The position numbers were made by a program, and so were the translations under genes. The notes below the pieces were generated by a model that was not told the origin of the DNA, ran no database searches, and was given only the letters and a program-made list of their open reading frames with translations. 64,000 bases of DNA from Mesorhizobium sp. B2-8-5 (GTDB lineage: Bacteria; Pseudomonadota; Alphaproteobacteria; Rhizobiales; Rhizobiaceae). This document shows positions 37,378 through 45,511 of this stretch, piece by piece (the stretch's first letter is position 1; each line of letters begins with the position of its first letter). The stretch is from positions 1,707,501-1,771,500 of the forward strand of contig NZ_CP083951.1 in NCBI RefSeq assembly GCF_006440675.2, read 5' to 3'.

Positions 37378-38184
37378 TCAGATTGCCGGCGTCTGCCGGA
37401 TGGGGTTGCCTTGCAGGTACTGCGCGTATGGCGCCTGCACGAGCCAGCCGGCATCGACCGGAAGCGTGACGCCGGTGATCGACGCGGCGCGGTCGGAGCA
37501 GAGGAACAAGGCAGCCTCGGCGACGTCGCGCGGCTCGACGAAGCGGCGCAGCGCAGTCGTAGCCTGGATGGCTTGCGGGTTGCGCTCGCCCTTGGCGATC
37601 TTTGCCTTCAGCCCGTCCGACAGCGTGTAGCCGGGCGCCACGGCATTGACGCGAACACCATGCGGGCCGAGCTCGGCGGCCAGCATTTGCGTCAGCGCCA
37701 GGACAGCATGCTTGCCCGGCGTGTAGGCCGGCAGCGACAGTGGCGCGAAAGAGGCAAGTGAGCCGACATTGAGGATCGCGCCGCGCCCGGCGGCCGACAT
37801 CAACCGGCCGAACACCTGGCAGCCGAGCAGCGTGCCGCGATAGTTGATGCGCCACATCCGCTCGTCTTCGTCGAGATCCTGGTCGAGGACGTGCTTGCCG
37901 CTCTGCAGGATACCGGCGCAGTTGACCACGACATGCGGCGTGCCGAAGGCGCTTGCGACACCCGCGGCCAGGGCTTCGACCGAGGCCGAGTCGCCGACAT
38001 CGGTTTGCACGAAAAGAGCGCGCAGCGCGCCGGCACTCTCGCAAGCGTCGGCGGCTTCCTTGCCTCGAACAGCATCGCGGCCGGCGACGACAACCTGATA
38101 GCCGGCCCCGGCGAAGCGCTCGGCGATCGCGCGGCCTATGCCGGACGTGCCGCCAATGACGACGGCGGTCGGTGCGTCAGCCAT
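37378..38184 (-). CDS. SDR-family oxidoreductase
   Basis: The 268-aa classical SDR has VVIGGTSGIGRAIAERF (8-24), NCAGILQSG, the catalytic Ser in NVGSLASFAPL and, notably, YTPGKHAVLAL as Tyr-x-x-x-Lys. Its N-terminus overlaps the C-terminus of the shikimate-dehydrogenase-like gene by 8 bp. The likely substrate is a hydroxy- or keto-acid formed in the same pathway; not determinable here. Confidence 0.86.
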   Translation of the reverse strand: MADAPTAVVIGGTSGIGRAIAERFAGAGYQVVVAGRDAVRGKEAADACESAGALRALFVQTDVGDSASVEALAAGVASAFGTPHVVVNCAGILQSGKHVLDQDLDEDERMWRINYRGTLLGCQVFGRLMSAAGRGAILNVGSLASFAPLSLPAYTPGKHAVLALTQMLAAELGPHGVRVNAVAPGYTLSDGLKAKIAKGERNPQAIQATTALRRFVEPRDVAEAALFLCSDRAASITGVTLPVDAGWLVQAPYAQYLQGNPIRQTPAI

Positions 38185-38989
38185 TGCGGCGATCCTTGCG
38201 CTCGATGTCGAAGAATTCGGCCATGGCCTCGACCTGGAAATCCATCATCGGGCGTCCCGGCTGGATGCGGCAGCCGATCTCCTTCGCCGCCTTCAGTAGC
38301 GCCGTTTCGGCTGGCTCCATGATGATGTCGACGACCGTCATCTGCGGCGTCAGCCTGCTGACGTCCATCGGCAATGGATCACTGGCCTTCAGCCCGGACG
38401 GCGTGGCGTTGATCGCCATATCCATGCCGGACGGATCGGGTCCTCCGACCTCGATGCGGCAGTTGGGGAAAGCCTTGCCGACCAGCAAAGCGAGTTTTTG
38501 CGCGCGTTCCTTGTCGATGTCGGCCAGACGGATTTCCGCAGCGCCTTCTTCGGCAAGGCAGTAAGTCAGCGAGGCGCCCGCGCCGCCGGCGCCGACCTGC
38601 AGGATGCGCTTGCCTGCGATCCGGTGTCCGCCGGCCTTCAGTCCTTCGATGAAGCCGACGCCGTCGAAATTGTCGGCATACCAGGTGCCGTCCGCCTGCC
38701 GGCGCACGGAATTCGCGCTCTGCACGCGCGAAGCGCGATCATGGGCGGCGGCGCATTTGTGGAAGACCGGAACCTTGTACGGCACCGAGATGATCACGCC
38801 CCGGATGTTCTCGGCCGCCGTGATGCCGGCCCAGAACGTGTCGAAATCCTCCGGGCGGCAACTCAGCGGCACCATCAGGCTGTCGAGCCCCTTCTGCTCG
38901 AAGATATCGTTGAAGATGCCGGGGCTTTTCGCATGGCCTACGGGATGGGCCAGCATGACGAAGACATCGGCCTTGCCGGTTCCGCGCAT
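38177..38989 (-). CDS. shikimate-dehydrogenase-like protein
   Basis: The 270-aa protein follows the AroE fold. The N-terminal substrate part holds AHPVGHAKSPGIFND (normally HPVxHSxSP), with the key Ser-type residues partly altered: the second Ser is present, while the first is Ala (HAKSP instead of HSxSP). VIISVPYK and NFDGVGF follow, then the NADP-binding LQVGAGGAGASLTYCL. It is therefore probably a quinate/shikimate-type dehydrogenase of another specificity rather than the biosynthetic AroE. It is co-transcribed with SDR, RidA and GarR-like genes, three bases from the latter, which fits a catabolic role. Confidence 0.8.
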   Translation of the reverse strand: MRGTGKADVFVMLAHPVGHAKSPGIFNDIFEQKGLDSLMVPLSCRPEDFDTFWAGITAAENIRGVIISVPYKVPVFHKCAAAHDRASRVQSANSVRRQADGTWYADNFDGVGFIEGLKAGGHRIAGKRILQVGAGGAGASLTYCLAEEGAAEIRLADIDKERAQKLALLVGKAFPNCRIEVGGPDPSGMDMAINATPSGLKASDPLPMDVSRLTPQMTVVDIIMEPAETALLKAAKEIGCRIQPGRPMMDFQVEAMAEFFDIERKDRRNG

Positions 38990-38991
38990 CG

Positions 38992-39888
38992 TTATTCCTT
39001 TCCGTTTGAGAGTTCGTGATGACTGAGGATTTCGAGGGCTCGAACGAGTGAAGAATGGTCAGCCTCCGCGCCGCCCGGCCGGGCCGAACAGGCATTCATC
39101 AGCTGTTGTGCCGTTGCGGTGCCCGGCAAGGCAACGCCGAGCGCGCGGGCGCTTTCCAGCGCAAGATTGAGATCCTTCTGATGCAGCCGGATACGAAAAC
39201 CCGGCGCGAAGCTGCGGGCGATCATGCGTTCGCCATGTACCTCCAGGACCCGTGACGAGGCGAAGCCACCCATCAGCGCGCCGCGCACCTTGGCCGGATC
39301 GCAACCGGCCTTGCTGGCGAAGACCAGCGCCTCGGCGACCGCCTCGATGTTGAGCGCGACGATGATCTGGTTGGCGATCTTGCAGGTCTGGCCGGCGCCG
39401 TTGTTTTGCCCGATCAAGGTGATGTTCTTGCCGAGCCTCTCGAAGATCGGCAGCGCGCGCTCGAACTCGGCGGCCGGCCCGCCGACCATGATGGTGAGGC
39501 TGGCCGCCTTGGCACCGACCTCGCCGCCGGAGACCGGCGCATCGAGATAGCCTGCGCCTGCCTGCCTTATCTTCGCGGCGAAGCCGGCCGTGGCGATTGG
39601 ACTGATCGAGCTCATGTCGATGACCAGCTTGCCGGCCGAAATTCCTTCCAGCACGCCGTTCTGCCCGAACAGGACGCGCTCGACGTCGGGCGTGTCGGGC
39701 AACATGGTGATGACGAACTCGGACGCCCGCGCCACCTCGGCGGGAGAGGCAACCACCGATGCGTCGAGGGCCTCCGGCAGGGGAGAGCGATTGAGGACGG
39801 TGACGATCTCATGCCCGGCATCGGCGAGATGCCGGGCCATCGGCGCGCCCATGACGCCAAGTCCGATGAAGCCGATTTTCATACGCAA
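38992..39888 (-). CDS. NAD-binding 2-hydroxyacid reductase, GarR/tartronate-semialdehyde type
   Basis: The 298-aa protein shows GFIGLGVMGAPMARHLADAGH (6-26), APVSGGEVGAKAASLTIMVGG (substrate-binding loop) and GAGQTCKIANQI with the catalytic Lys. This is the beta-hydroxyacid dehydrogenase family; best resemblance is 2-hydroxy-3-oxopropionate (tartronate semialdehyde) reductase. Divergent from it is an HpcH/HpaI-type aldolase. Together these match the garL-garR pair of aldarate breakdown, in which aldolase cleavage yields tartronate semialdehyde and pyruvate. The pathway link is inference. Confidence 0.87.
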   Translation of the reverse strand: MRMKIGFIGLGVMGAPMARHLADAGHEIVTVLNRSPLPEALDASVVASPAEVARASEFVITMLPDTPDVERVLFGQNGVLEGISAGKLVIDMSSISPIATAGFAAKIRQAGAGYLDAPVSGGEVGAKAASLTIMVGGPAAEFERALPIFERLGKNITLIGQNNGAGQTCKIANQIIVALNIEAVAEALVFASKAGCDPAKVRGALMGGFASSRVLEVHGERMIARSFAPGFRIRLHQKDLNLALESARALGVALPGTATAQQLMNACSARPGGAEADHSSLVRALEILSHHELSNGKE

Positions 39889-39930
39889 CTCCCATGCGGC
39901 GCCGGAGCGCCTTGCAGCTCAAGCTAGGCA

Positions 39931-39949
39931 TATGATATAGGACATCATA
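39931..39949. promoter_or_regulatory. operator candidate between divergent reductase and aldolase genes
   Basis: TATGAT (39931-39936) and ATCATA (39944-39949) form a perfect inverted repeat with a 7-nt spacer, in the 104-bp gap between the minus-strand reductase and the plus-strand aldolase. The arms resemble FCD-type GntR half-sites. The GntR gene at 36080-36868 is the closest candidate binder. Confidence 0.6.
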
Positions 39950-39992
39950 CAAATTTCAATGCACCTTCTTCACGACTGGAGACCGATCGCAC

Positions 39993-40757
39993 ATGCAGGA
40001 GCGCATTAATTCGCTGAAGGCGGCCGTACAGGCCGGCCGGGCTCATATCGGCATCTGGTGCTCCCTGGCCTCGGCGCTCACCACCGAAGTCGTCGCGGGC
40101 TCCGGGGCGGGCTGGCTGCTGATCGACGGCGAGCACAGCCCGAACGACCTGCGCGGCATCATGGCGCAGCTGCAGGTCGTGGCGGCGTTTCCTTGCGAAG
40201 CCGTGGTGCGCCTGCCATCCGACGATCCCAATCTGATGAAACAGGTGCTAGATGTCGGCGCCCGCAGCCTGATGATCCCGAATGTGCGGACGGCGGACCA
40301 GGCACGCGCAATCGTCGCGGCGATGACCTATGCGCCGGGCGGCTTCCGCGGTTTCTCGGTCGGCCACCGCGCCAATGCTTTCGGTCGCATCGCCGGCTAC
40401 CACGCCAAGGCGCGCGAGCAGCAATTGCTTGCCGTGCAGATCGAGGACGAGGCCGGTGTGGCGAACGCCGCCGAAATCGCGGCGGTGGACGGTGTGGACG
40501 TTCTGTTCGTCGGGCCGGGCGACCTCTCCACCAATATGGGCGCGATGGGCAATCCTGGCGCCGGGCCTGTGCAGGAGGCGATATCGTCGGTACGCAAGGC
40601 CGCCGCCTCGGCAGACAAGGCCAGCGGCATCCTGGCTCCCGTGAAGGCCGATGCGGACCGCTACCTCGCCGACGGCTTCACCATGGTGGCGGTCGGTTCC
40701 GATCTCGGCCTGCTGGCGCGGGGTTCGGACGCCCTGGTCGCCTCGTTCAATCGGTAG
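39993..40757 (+). CDS. HpcH/HpaI-family class II aldolase
   Basis: The 254-aa protein is a TIM-barrel aldolase. GIWCSLASALTTEVVAGSGAGWLLIDGEHSPND carries the early Trp/Asp/His motif; VRLPSDDP has the catalytic Arg; IPNVRTADQA, GVDVLFVGPGDLSTNMG and a metal-binding Glu in QIEDEAGV complete the site. The family includes 5-keto-4-deoxy-glucarate aldolase (GarL) and 4-hydroxy-2-oxo-acid aldolases, both giving pyruvate. The genomic partner (GarR-like) favours the former. It starts at the operator side and is followed after 8 bp by a FAD oxidase gene. Confidence 0.88.
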   Translation: MQERINSLKAAVQAGRAHIGIWCSLASALTTEVVAGSGAGWLLIDGEHSPNDLRGIMAQLQVVAAFPCEAVVRLPSDDPNLMKQVLDVGARSLMIPNVRTADQARAIVAAMTYAPGGFRGFSVGHRANAFGRIAGYHAKAREQQLLAVQIEDEAGVANAAEIAAVDGVDVLFVGPGDLSTNMGAMGNPGAGPVQEAISSVRKAAASADKASGILAPVKADADRYLADGFTMVAVGSDLGLLARGSDALVASFNR

Positions 40758-40765
40758 GAATAATC

Positions 40766-41983
40766 ATGGCAATCCCCCCTTACAAAGCACCGTCGCGCAA
40801 CGCCTATGACATCGTCATCGTCGGCGGCGCGGTCGTCGGCTCGTCGACGGCCTATTGGCTGAGCCAGGCGCTGGGCAGCGGCGCTTCGATCCTCGTGGTC
40901 GAGCGCGACTCAAGCTACGAATTCTCCTCGACCGCGCTTTCCACCAGCGCGATCCGCCAGCAATATTCCAATCCGATCAATGTGAAGATCAGCCAGTTCG
41001 GCATCGAGATCATCCGTGGTTTCCAGGAGCGGATGGCCCCGTTCTACACGAACGAGCCGGCGCCCGATCTCGGCTTCAAGGAGCACGGGTATCTCTATTG
41101 CTGCTCGCCCGAGGGTGTGGAGGCGGCGCGTGAACGGGTCGAACTGCAGCGCAGCCTCGGCGCCCATACCGTCTTCCTCGAACCGGGCGCCTTGAAGGAA
41201 CGTTTTCCATGGCTGAATGTCGACGATCTCGGCGGCGGTTCGTGGGGCGCTCGCGAAGAGGGCTGGTTCGACTCCATGGGCATGTTGAACGGCTTTCGCC
41301 GCGCCGCTCGGGGCAGCGGTGTCGAATATATCGACAATGCCGTGACGGCGCTGGACGTCGTTGACGGGCGGGTCGTCTCGGTGCGGCTCTCGACGGGCGA
41401 GACGGTCGCTTGCGGAACGCTGGTCAACGCGGCAGGTCCGCGAGCCCAGCAGGTCGCCGCCATGGCCGGGCTGTCCATTCCGGTCGCGCCTTACAAGCGC
41501 TACAGCTTCGTGTTCGCCAGCGCCAATGCGATCCCGGGCCGCATGCCCAATGTCATCGACCTTTCAGGCACATTCGTGCGGCCGGAGGGCGAGCTTTTCC
41601 TCACCGGCAACACGCCGCAGGGCGACGGGCCGGCCAGCTACGACGACTTCGAAATGCATTTCGAGGAGTTCGACGACCATATCTGGCCGGCGCTCTGGCA
41701 CCGCATCCCGGCCTTCGACGCGCTGAAGGTGCAGACGAGCTGGACCGGCCATTACGAATACAACATGCTCGACCACAACGGCATTGTCGGCTTCCACCCG
41801 CAAGTGAAGAACTTCATGTTCGCCAACGGCTTTTCGGGGCACGGGCTGCAGCAGTCGCCGGCGGTCGGCCGTGCGGTGTCGGAGCTGATCGTCCACGGCG
41901 CGTTCCAGACGCTGGACCTTTCGTCATTCTGCTACGAAAGGATCGCGCGCAACGAACCGTTCCTCGAGGAAGCGGTGATCTAG
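40766..41983 (+). CDS. FAD-dependent oxidoreductase, DAO/glycine-oxidase type
   Basis: The 405-aa protein has an N-terminal FAD loop, DIVIVGGAVVGSSTAYWLS (14-32), then ERDSSYEFSSTALSTSAIRQQYSNP, which is the sarcosine/D-amino-acid oxidase type. NAAGPRAQQVAAMAG is the middle FAD contact, and FSGHGLQQSPAVGRAVSELI the C-terminal one. Likely oxidises a secondary or D-amino acid; specificity unknown. The ATG at 40766 has TAGGAA five bases upstream; a much longer frame upstream is a shadow of the aldolase gene. It is probably co-transcribed with the aldolase. Confidence 0.88.
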   Translation: MAIPPYKAPSRNAYDIVIVGGAVVGSSTAYWLSQALGSGASILVVERDSSYEFSSTALSTSAIRQQYSNPINVKISQFGIEIIRGFQERMAPFYTNEPAPDLGFKEHGYLYCCSPEGVEAARERVELQRSLGAHTVFLEPGALKERFPWLNVDDLGGGSWGAREEGWFDSMGMLNGFRRAARGSGVEYIDNAVTALDVVDGRVVSVRLSTGETVACGTLVNAAGPRAQQVAAMAGLSIPVAPYKRYSFVFASANAIPGRMPNVIDLSGTFVRPEGELFLTGNTPQGDGPASYDDFEMHFEEFDDHIWPALWHRIPAFDALKVQTSWTGHYEYNMLDHNGIVGFHPQVKNFMFANGFSGHGLQQSPAVGRAVSELIVHGAFQTLDLSSFCYERIARNEPFLEEAVI

Positions 41984-42112
41984 AACCATCAGATTGCCGG
42001 ATATCGCAAATCTACGGGCAGACAGACAGGGAACGAATTGCAGCACGCCTGAGCGAGGCGTTCGCTGCCAATGCAAGGTCGTTACAGAGGGACGCCATCA
42101 GATAATCCGCGC

Positions 42113-42128
42113 GGCCAGGCGCCTGGCC
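42113..42128. repeat. perfect 16-bp palindrome GGCCAGGCGCCTGGCC
   Basis: A perfect palindrome lies in the 180-bp gap between the plus-strand oxidase (ends 41983) and the minus-strand glutamine-synthetase-like gene (ends 42164). As the two genes converge here, it may act in termination, although no T-tract follows. Confidence 0.6.
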
Positions 42129-42163
42129 CGGTAGTTCAGGATTGCGGCGGTGACCCACGCACC

Positions 42164-43573
42164 TCAAACACTTTCGAGATAGGTCTCTATCTCGAAGTCG
42201 CTGACGTTGAGCGCGAAAGTGTTCAGCTCCTGGCGCTTGCAGGCGATGAAGGCGTCGCGCAGCACATCCGGGAAGATCTCGGCAACGCGCGGACCGGTCT
42301 CGAAGGCGGCGATCGCCGAGGCCCAGTCGGGCGGCAGCTTGGCGAGTGTCAGCCCCTGGCCCTCGCCGCCGGTCGGCTCGCCGGGCGAGAGCTGGCGCTC
42401 GATGCCGATCAACGCCGCGCCGAGGATTGCCGCCAGCACCAGATAGGGATTGGCGTCGGCGCCGGAGACGCGATGCTCGATGCGCCGCGCGGCCGACGGG
42501 CCGCCCGGAATGCGGATCGCCACCATGCGGTTTTCATAACCCCAGGCGACGGCGGTCGGCGCATAGGAACGCGGCCGCAGCCGGCGGTAGGAATTGAAAT
42601 GCGGCGCGAACACCAGCGTGCTTTGAGCCATCGCGGCAAGCAGGCCGCCAACCGCGTGGCGCATGGTGTCGGAGCCCTGATCCGAGCCGTCGTCGAAGAT
42701 GTTGCGGCCTTGCCTGTCGAGGACGCTGAAATGGACATGGAAGCCGTTTCCGGCGCGTTCGCCATAGGGCTTGGCCATGAAGCAGGCGGCGAAGCCATGT
42801 TTGCGGGCAATGCCCTTGACGGTGCGCTTGAAGAGCACGGCGTCGTCCGCGGCGCGCAGGGCGTCGGGCACGTGGTTGAGATTGATCTCGAACTGGCCGA
42901 CGCCGTTCTCGGCGATCGCGGTGTCGACCGGAATGTCCTGCATGCGGCAGGCTTCGTAGATATCGTGGATGAAGGCTTCGAAATCGTCGACCTCGTCGAT
43001 CGAAAGCGCCGCGTCGGAATCGAGACGCCGCCCGGTTACCGGCGAAACCGGTCCGACAGGCCGCTGCGACGTCGGATCGACAAGGTAGAATTCGAGTTCG
43101 GTCGCGGTAACGGGCGTCAGGCCGAGGGCGGCGTAGCGGTCGAGGATGCGTGCCAGCGCGCGGCGCGGATCGCCGAGGTAGGGTGCGCCGCTGTCGTCCG
43201 CCAGCCAGACCGGCAACAGCGCCGTCGGGTGCGCCGTCCAGTTGACGGGCAGTATGCCGCGTCCCGTCCAATGGCAAAGCCCGTCGGCGTCGCCGGTCGA
43301 GAACACCTGGGCGTTGCCTTCGATGTCCTCTCCCCATATGTCGAGCCCGATGGCCGAATAGGGCATGCGCAGCTTGCCTTCGAGCGCCTTGCGCGCCTGC
43401 TCGACCGGAATGCGCTTGCCGCGCATGATGCCGTTCAGGTCGCACACCGCCGCCCGCAGGCTCTGGATGTCCTTCCTGCCGTCCAGCCACTTCAAAACGT
43501 CCGCAATCGCATCGCTCAATTTCCAGCCCCTTTTTTCTCTGGGTGCTGTAGCCCTGTCGGCTACGATATCCAA
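42164..43573 (-). CDS. puuA: glutamine-synthetase-like ligase (gamma-glutamylpolyamine synthetase type)
   Basis: The 469-aa protein carries GS-type motifs. ATELEFYLVD supplies a metal-binding Glu; FEINLNHVPDAL, GFAACFMAKPYGERAGNGFHVHFSVLD (His-x-His), NSYRRLRPRSYAP and RRIEHRVSGADANPYLV complete the active site. The N-terminal CDLNGIMRGKRIPVEQ is typical of the PuuA/GlnT-like group, which ligates glutamate to polyamines, ethanolamine or anilines with ATP, rather than making glutamine. It is paralogous to the ligase at 50705-52075. The start is the first in-frame ATG and uncertain; no strong Shine-Dalgarno is evident. Confidence 0.85.
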   Translation of the reverse strand: MDIVADRATAPREKRGWKLSDAIADVLKWLDGRKDIQSLRAAVCDLNGIMRGKRIPVEQARKALEGKLRMPYSAIGLDIWGEDIEGNAQVFSTGDADGLCHWTGRGILPVNWTAHPTALLPVWLADDSGAPYLGDPRRALARILDRYAALGLTPVTATELEFYLVDPTSQRPVGPVSPVTGRRLDSDAALSIDEVDDFEAFIHDIYEACRMQDIPVDTAIAENGVGQFEINLNHVPDALRAADDAVLFKRTVKGIARKHGFAACFMAKPYGERAGNGFHVHFSVLDRQGRNIFDDGSDQGSDTMRHAVGGLLAAMAQSTLVFAPHFNSYRRLRPRSYAPTAVAWGYENRMVAIRIPGGPSAARRIEHRVSGADANPYLVLAAILGAALIGIERQLSPGEPTGGEGQGLTLAKLPPDWASAIAAFETGPRVAEIFPDVLRDAFIACKRQELNTFALNVSDFEIETYLESV

Positions 43574-43752
43574 TTTTCAGCTTGTGAGTTCGTGAAGGCC
43601 AACACGGCTGCTGCCGAGTGGTTTCCCTTCATTTTTTCAAGTCACTAGCTGGGATATCGGGCGGCATTTCGGGTCCAAATTGTGCGATCTGCGATCGCAA
43701 CATAGCGACCCGATTGACGAAAGCCAAGCCGAATTCGAGACCGGCTTGCCCG

Positions 43753-44451
43753 TCAGTGGCGCAGTTCCGGAAATTTCACCTGGCCGAGGATGTGGGCCGC
43801 GCCCTCGGCGATATCGCGCACGATCGCGGCGCGCGCCCTTTCGCCGTCGCCGGCCTCGATCGCCGCCACGACCTCCTCGTGATGGTCGATGCCGAGAATG
43901 CCGGCCAGGTCATCCTCGAAGCCGATGTGCAGGTTTCGCAGGAAGGGGCCGACCTGCATCCATACCGTCTCGATCAGGAAGAGCATCTGCTCGTTGCCGC
44001 AATGGCGGTAGATCGAGAATTTGAAGTCATAGTTCTTGCGCAGATAGTTATCGATCCCGCCGCCGCGGGCGGCTTCGGTAAGCTCGGCGCAGTGGCGCCG
44101 GATCGCGCGCAGATTGTTGCCGTTGATGAGTTTCGTCGCGAGCTCGGTGGCCGTGCCTTCCAGGATCGTGCGCACCGCGGTCAGTTGCTGGAAGCGGTCG
44201 GCCGAAATCAGCGGCACCTCGACGCTGCCGTTCGGCATCGGGCTCAGGGCTCTCAGCGCCTGCAGCCGCATGAAGGCGCTGCGCACCGGCATGTCGCTGG
44301 TGCCGAGCTCCTTGGCGAGCTTGCGCGAGGTCAGCTTCTGGCCAGGCTGGAGTTGCCCCGACATCAAGGCGCGCACGAGCTCCAGATAGACTTTCTCATG
44401 CAGGGGAACGGTATCGACAGCGGTCAGTCCGAATTGCGATTTGTCGGCCAT
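43753..44451 (-). CDS. GntR-family regulator, FCD subfamily
   Basis: The 232-aa protein has a GntR head, VYLELVRALMSGQLQPGQKLTSRKLAKELGTSDMPVRSAFMRLQ (about 21-64), and a helical FCD-type effector domain with HCGNEQMLFLIETVWMQVGPFLRN. It is 180 bp before the ligase gene on the same strand and is likely to control it. The wing sequence is normal. Confidence 0.86.
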   Translation of the reverse strand: MADKSQFGLTAVDTVPLHEKVYLELVRALMSGQLQPGQKLTSRKLAKELGTSDMPVRSAFMRLQALRALSPMPNGSVEVPLISADRFQQLTAVRTILEGTATELATKLINGNNLRAIRRHCAELTEAARGGGIDNYLRKNYDFKFSIYRHCGNEQMLFLIETVWMQVGPFLRNLHIGFEDDLAGILGIDHHEEVVAAIEAGDGERARAAIVRDIAEGAAHILGQVKFPELRH

Positions 44452-44580
44452 TGGCGATACGCTGCTTCATCCGTCCTGAGATCTGTTTCGTCAGCTGATC
44501 CGCCGCCGGGATAGCTGGCCGGTCGTTTCGGCCGCACGATAGACGCTCAACGCGAACCGCGGCAAGGGCGGCCGGCGTTG

Positions 44581-45393
44581 CTATCCGATCCGCGCGTCGA
44601 TGATCTCGACGAAGCGCGCGAAGAGACCCGCCTGCGACTTGATCTTGAGCTTGCGATAGATGTTGCGGCGGTGGACCTTGACGGTCCCCGGCACGATCCT
44701 GAGCGCCCTGGCGATCGATTCCGTGGAATGGCCCTGAAGCACCAGATCGACGACCTGTTTTTCACGTGAGGTCAGCGACAGGCTCTTCCAGATATGCGCG
44801 CGATCGAGTTCGTTGGCCGTTGCGATGGTCTCGCCGGAGGGCTGGGTCGAGACCTCTTCGGCAGGCAGGGACGGCCAGTGCTGCCTGCAGAAGCCGATCA
44901 CCGCCGGCGCCATGTCACGCAGCAGCCTGGCATCCGCCGTTCCGAACGGCCCGGTGGCGCGCAGCCGCATCAGCGACAGCACCAGCGCGTCCTTGCCGGC
45001 CAGCGGCACGAAGAAGCCGACTTCCTCGGCAAGGCGGGTCTGGCTGTAATAGGACCGGTAATATTCGCTGGCATAGAAGCGGTCGGGCGCAAGCTCGCGC
45101 ATGCGCCAAAAGCCTTCCTTGCGCTCGACGGCGGCGTGATGGAAGGGGTCGAGCAGATAGGGTCCTTCCTGATAGAGCGCGACGAAGATGTGGCTTTCGG
45201 CCGGCGAGAAGGTCTCGAACAGGAGCGGCGGCCTCGCGGCGCCGCGATAGCCGAAGATCACGCAGTGGTCGAAACGGACGTGCCCGCGCAGCCAGCCGAC
45301 GATAGCCTTGCCGAAATGGTCGCCGCCGGTCTCGCGCGACGCGGCGATGACTGTGGCCAAGGCGTTGTAGTCGTCACTGCGGGAAGCGGCCAA
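44581..45393 (-). CDS. LuxR-family transcriptional regulator
   Basis: Read from the TTG at 45393, the protein has about 270 residues. The C-terminal helix-turn-helix is clear: LTSREKQVVDLVLQGHSTESIARALRIVPGTVKVHRRNIYRKLKIKSQAGLF. The N-terminal half has no canonical acyl-homoserine-lactone motif and may sense another ligand; it is not a receiver domain. The frame remains open to an ATG at 45459, but that start would put a perfect palindrome inside the gene. TTG at 45393 has GAGGG seven bases upstream and is preferred. It is divergent from the transporter operon. Confidence 0.8.
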   Translation of the reverse strand: MAASRSDDYNALATVIAASRETGGDHFGKAIVGWLRGHVRFDHCVIFGYRGAARPPLLFETFSPAESHIFVALYQEGPYLLDPFHHAAVERKEGFWRMRELAPDRFYASEYYRSYYSQTRLAEEVGFFVPLAGKDALVLSLMRLRATGPFGTADARLLRDMAPAVIGFCRQHWPSLPAEEVSTQPSGETIATANELDRAHIWKSLSLTSREKQVVDLVLQGHSTESIARALRIVPGTVKVHRRNIYRKLKIKSQAGLFARFVEIIDARIG

Positions 45394-45425
45394 TTCATAC
45401 CCCTCTAAACGATAAAATTGGCTAA

Positions 45426-45447
45426 ATATACCACCTGCGAGGTATAT
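45426..45447. promoter_or_regulatory. operator candidate between LuxR gene and polyamine-type transporter
   Basis: ATATACC (45426-45432) and GGTATAT (45441-45447) make a perfect 7-bp inverted repeat with an 8-nt spacer. It lies in the divergent upstream region, 33 bp from the preferred LuxR start and 64 bp from the preferred transporter start. The LuxR product is the natural candidate binder. Confidence 0.65.
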
Positions 45448-45511
45448 ACTAGGCGGCATTGCCTCTGCTAGCGTCAGGGCATTGCCTCACGCTGTCGCTG
45501 GAGCCCGTGGC

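Noticed and set aside
40058..40765. N-terminal extension of the FAD oxidase frame over the aldolase gene
   Set aside because: The extension is a shadow of the aldolase in another frame; the FAD-binding loop begins 14 residues after the ATG at 40766.
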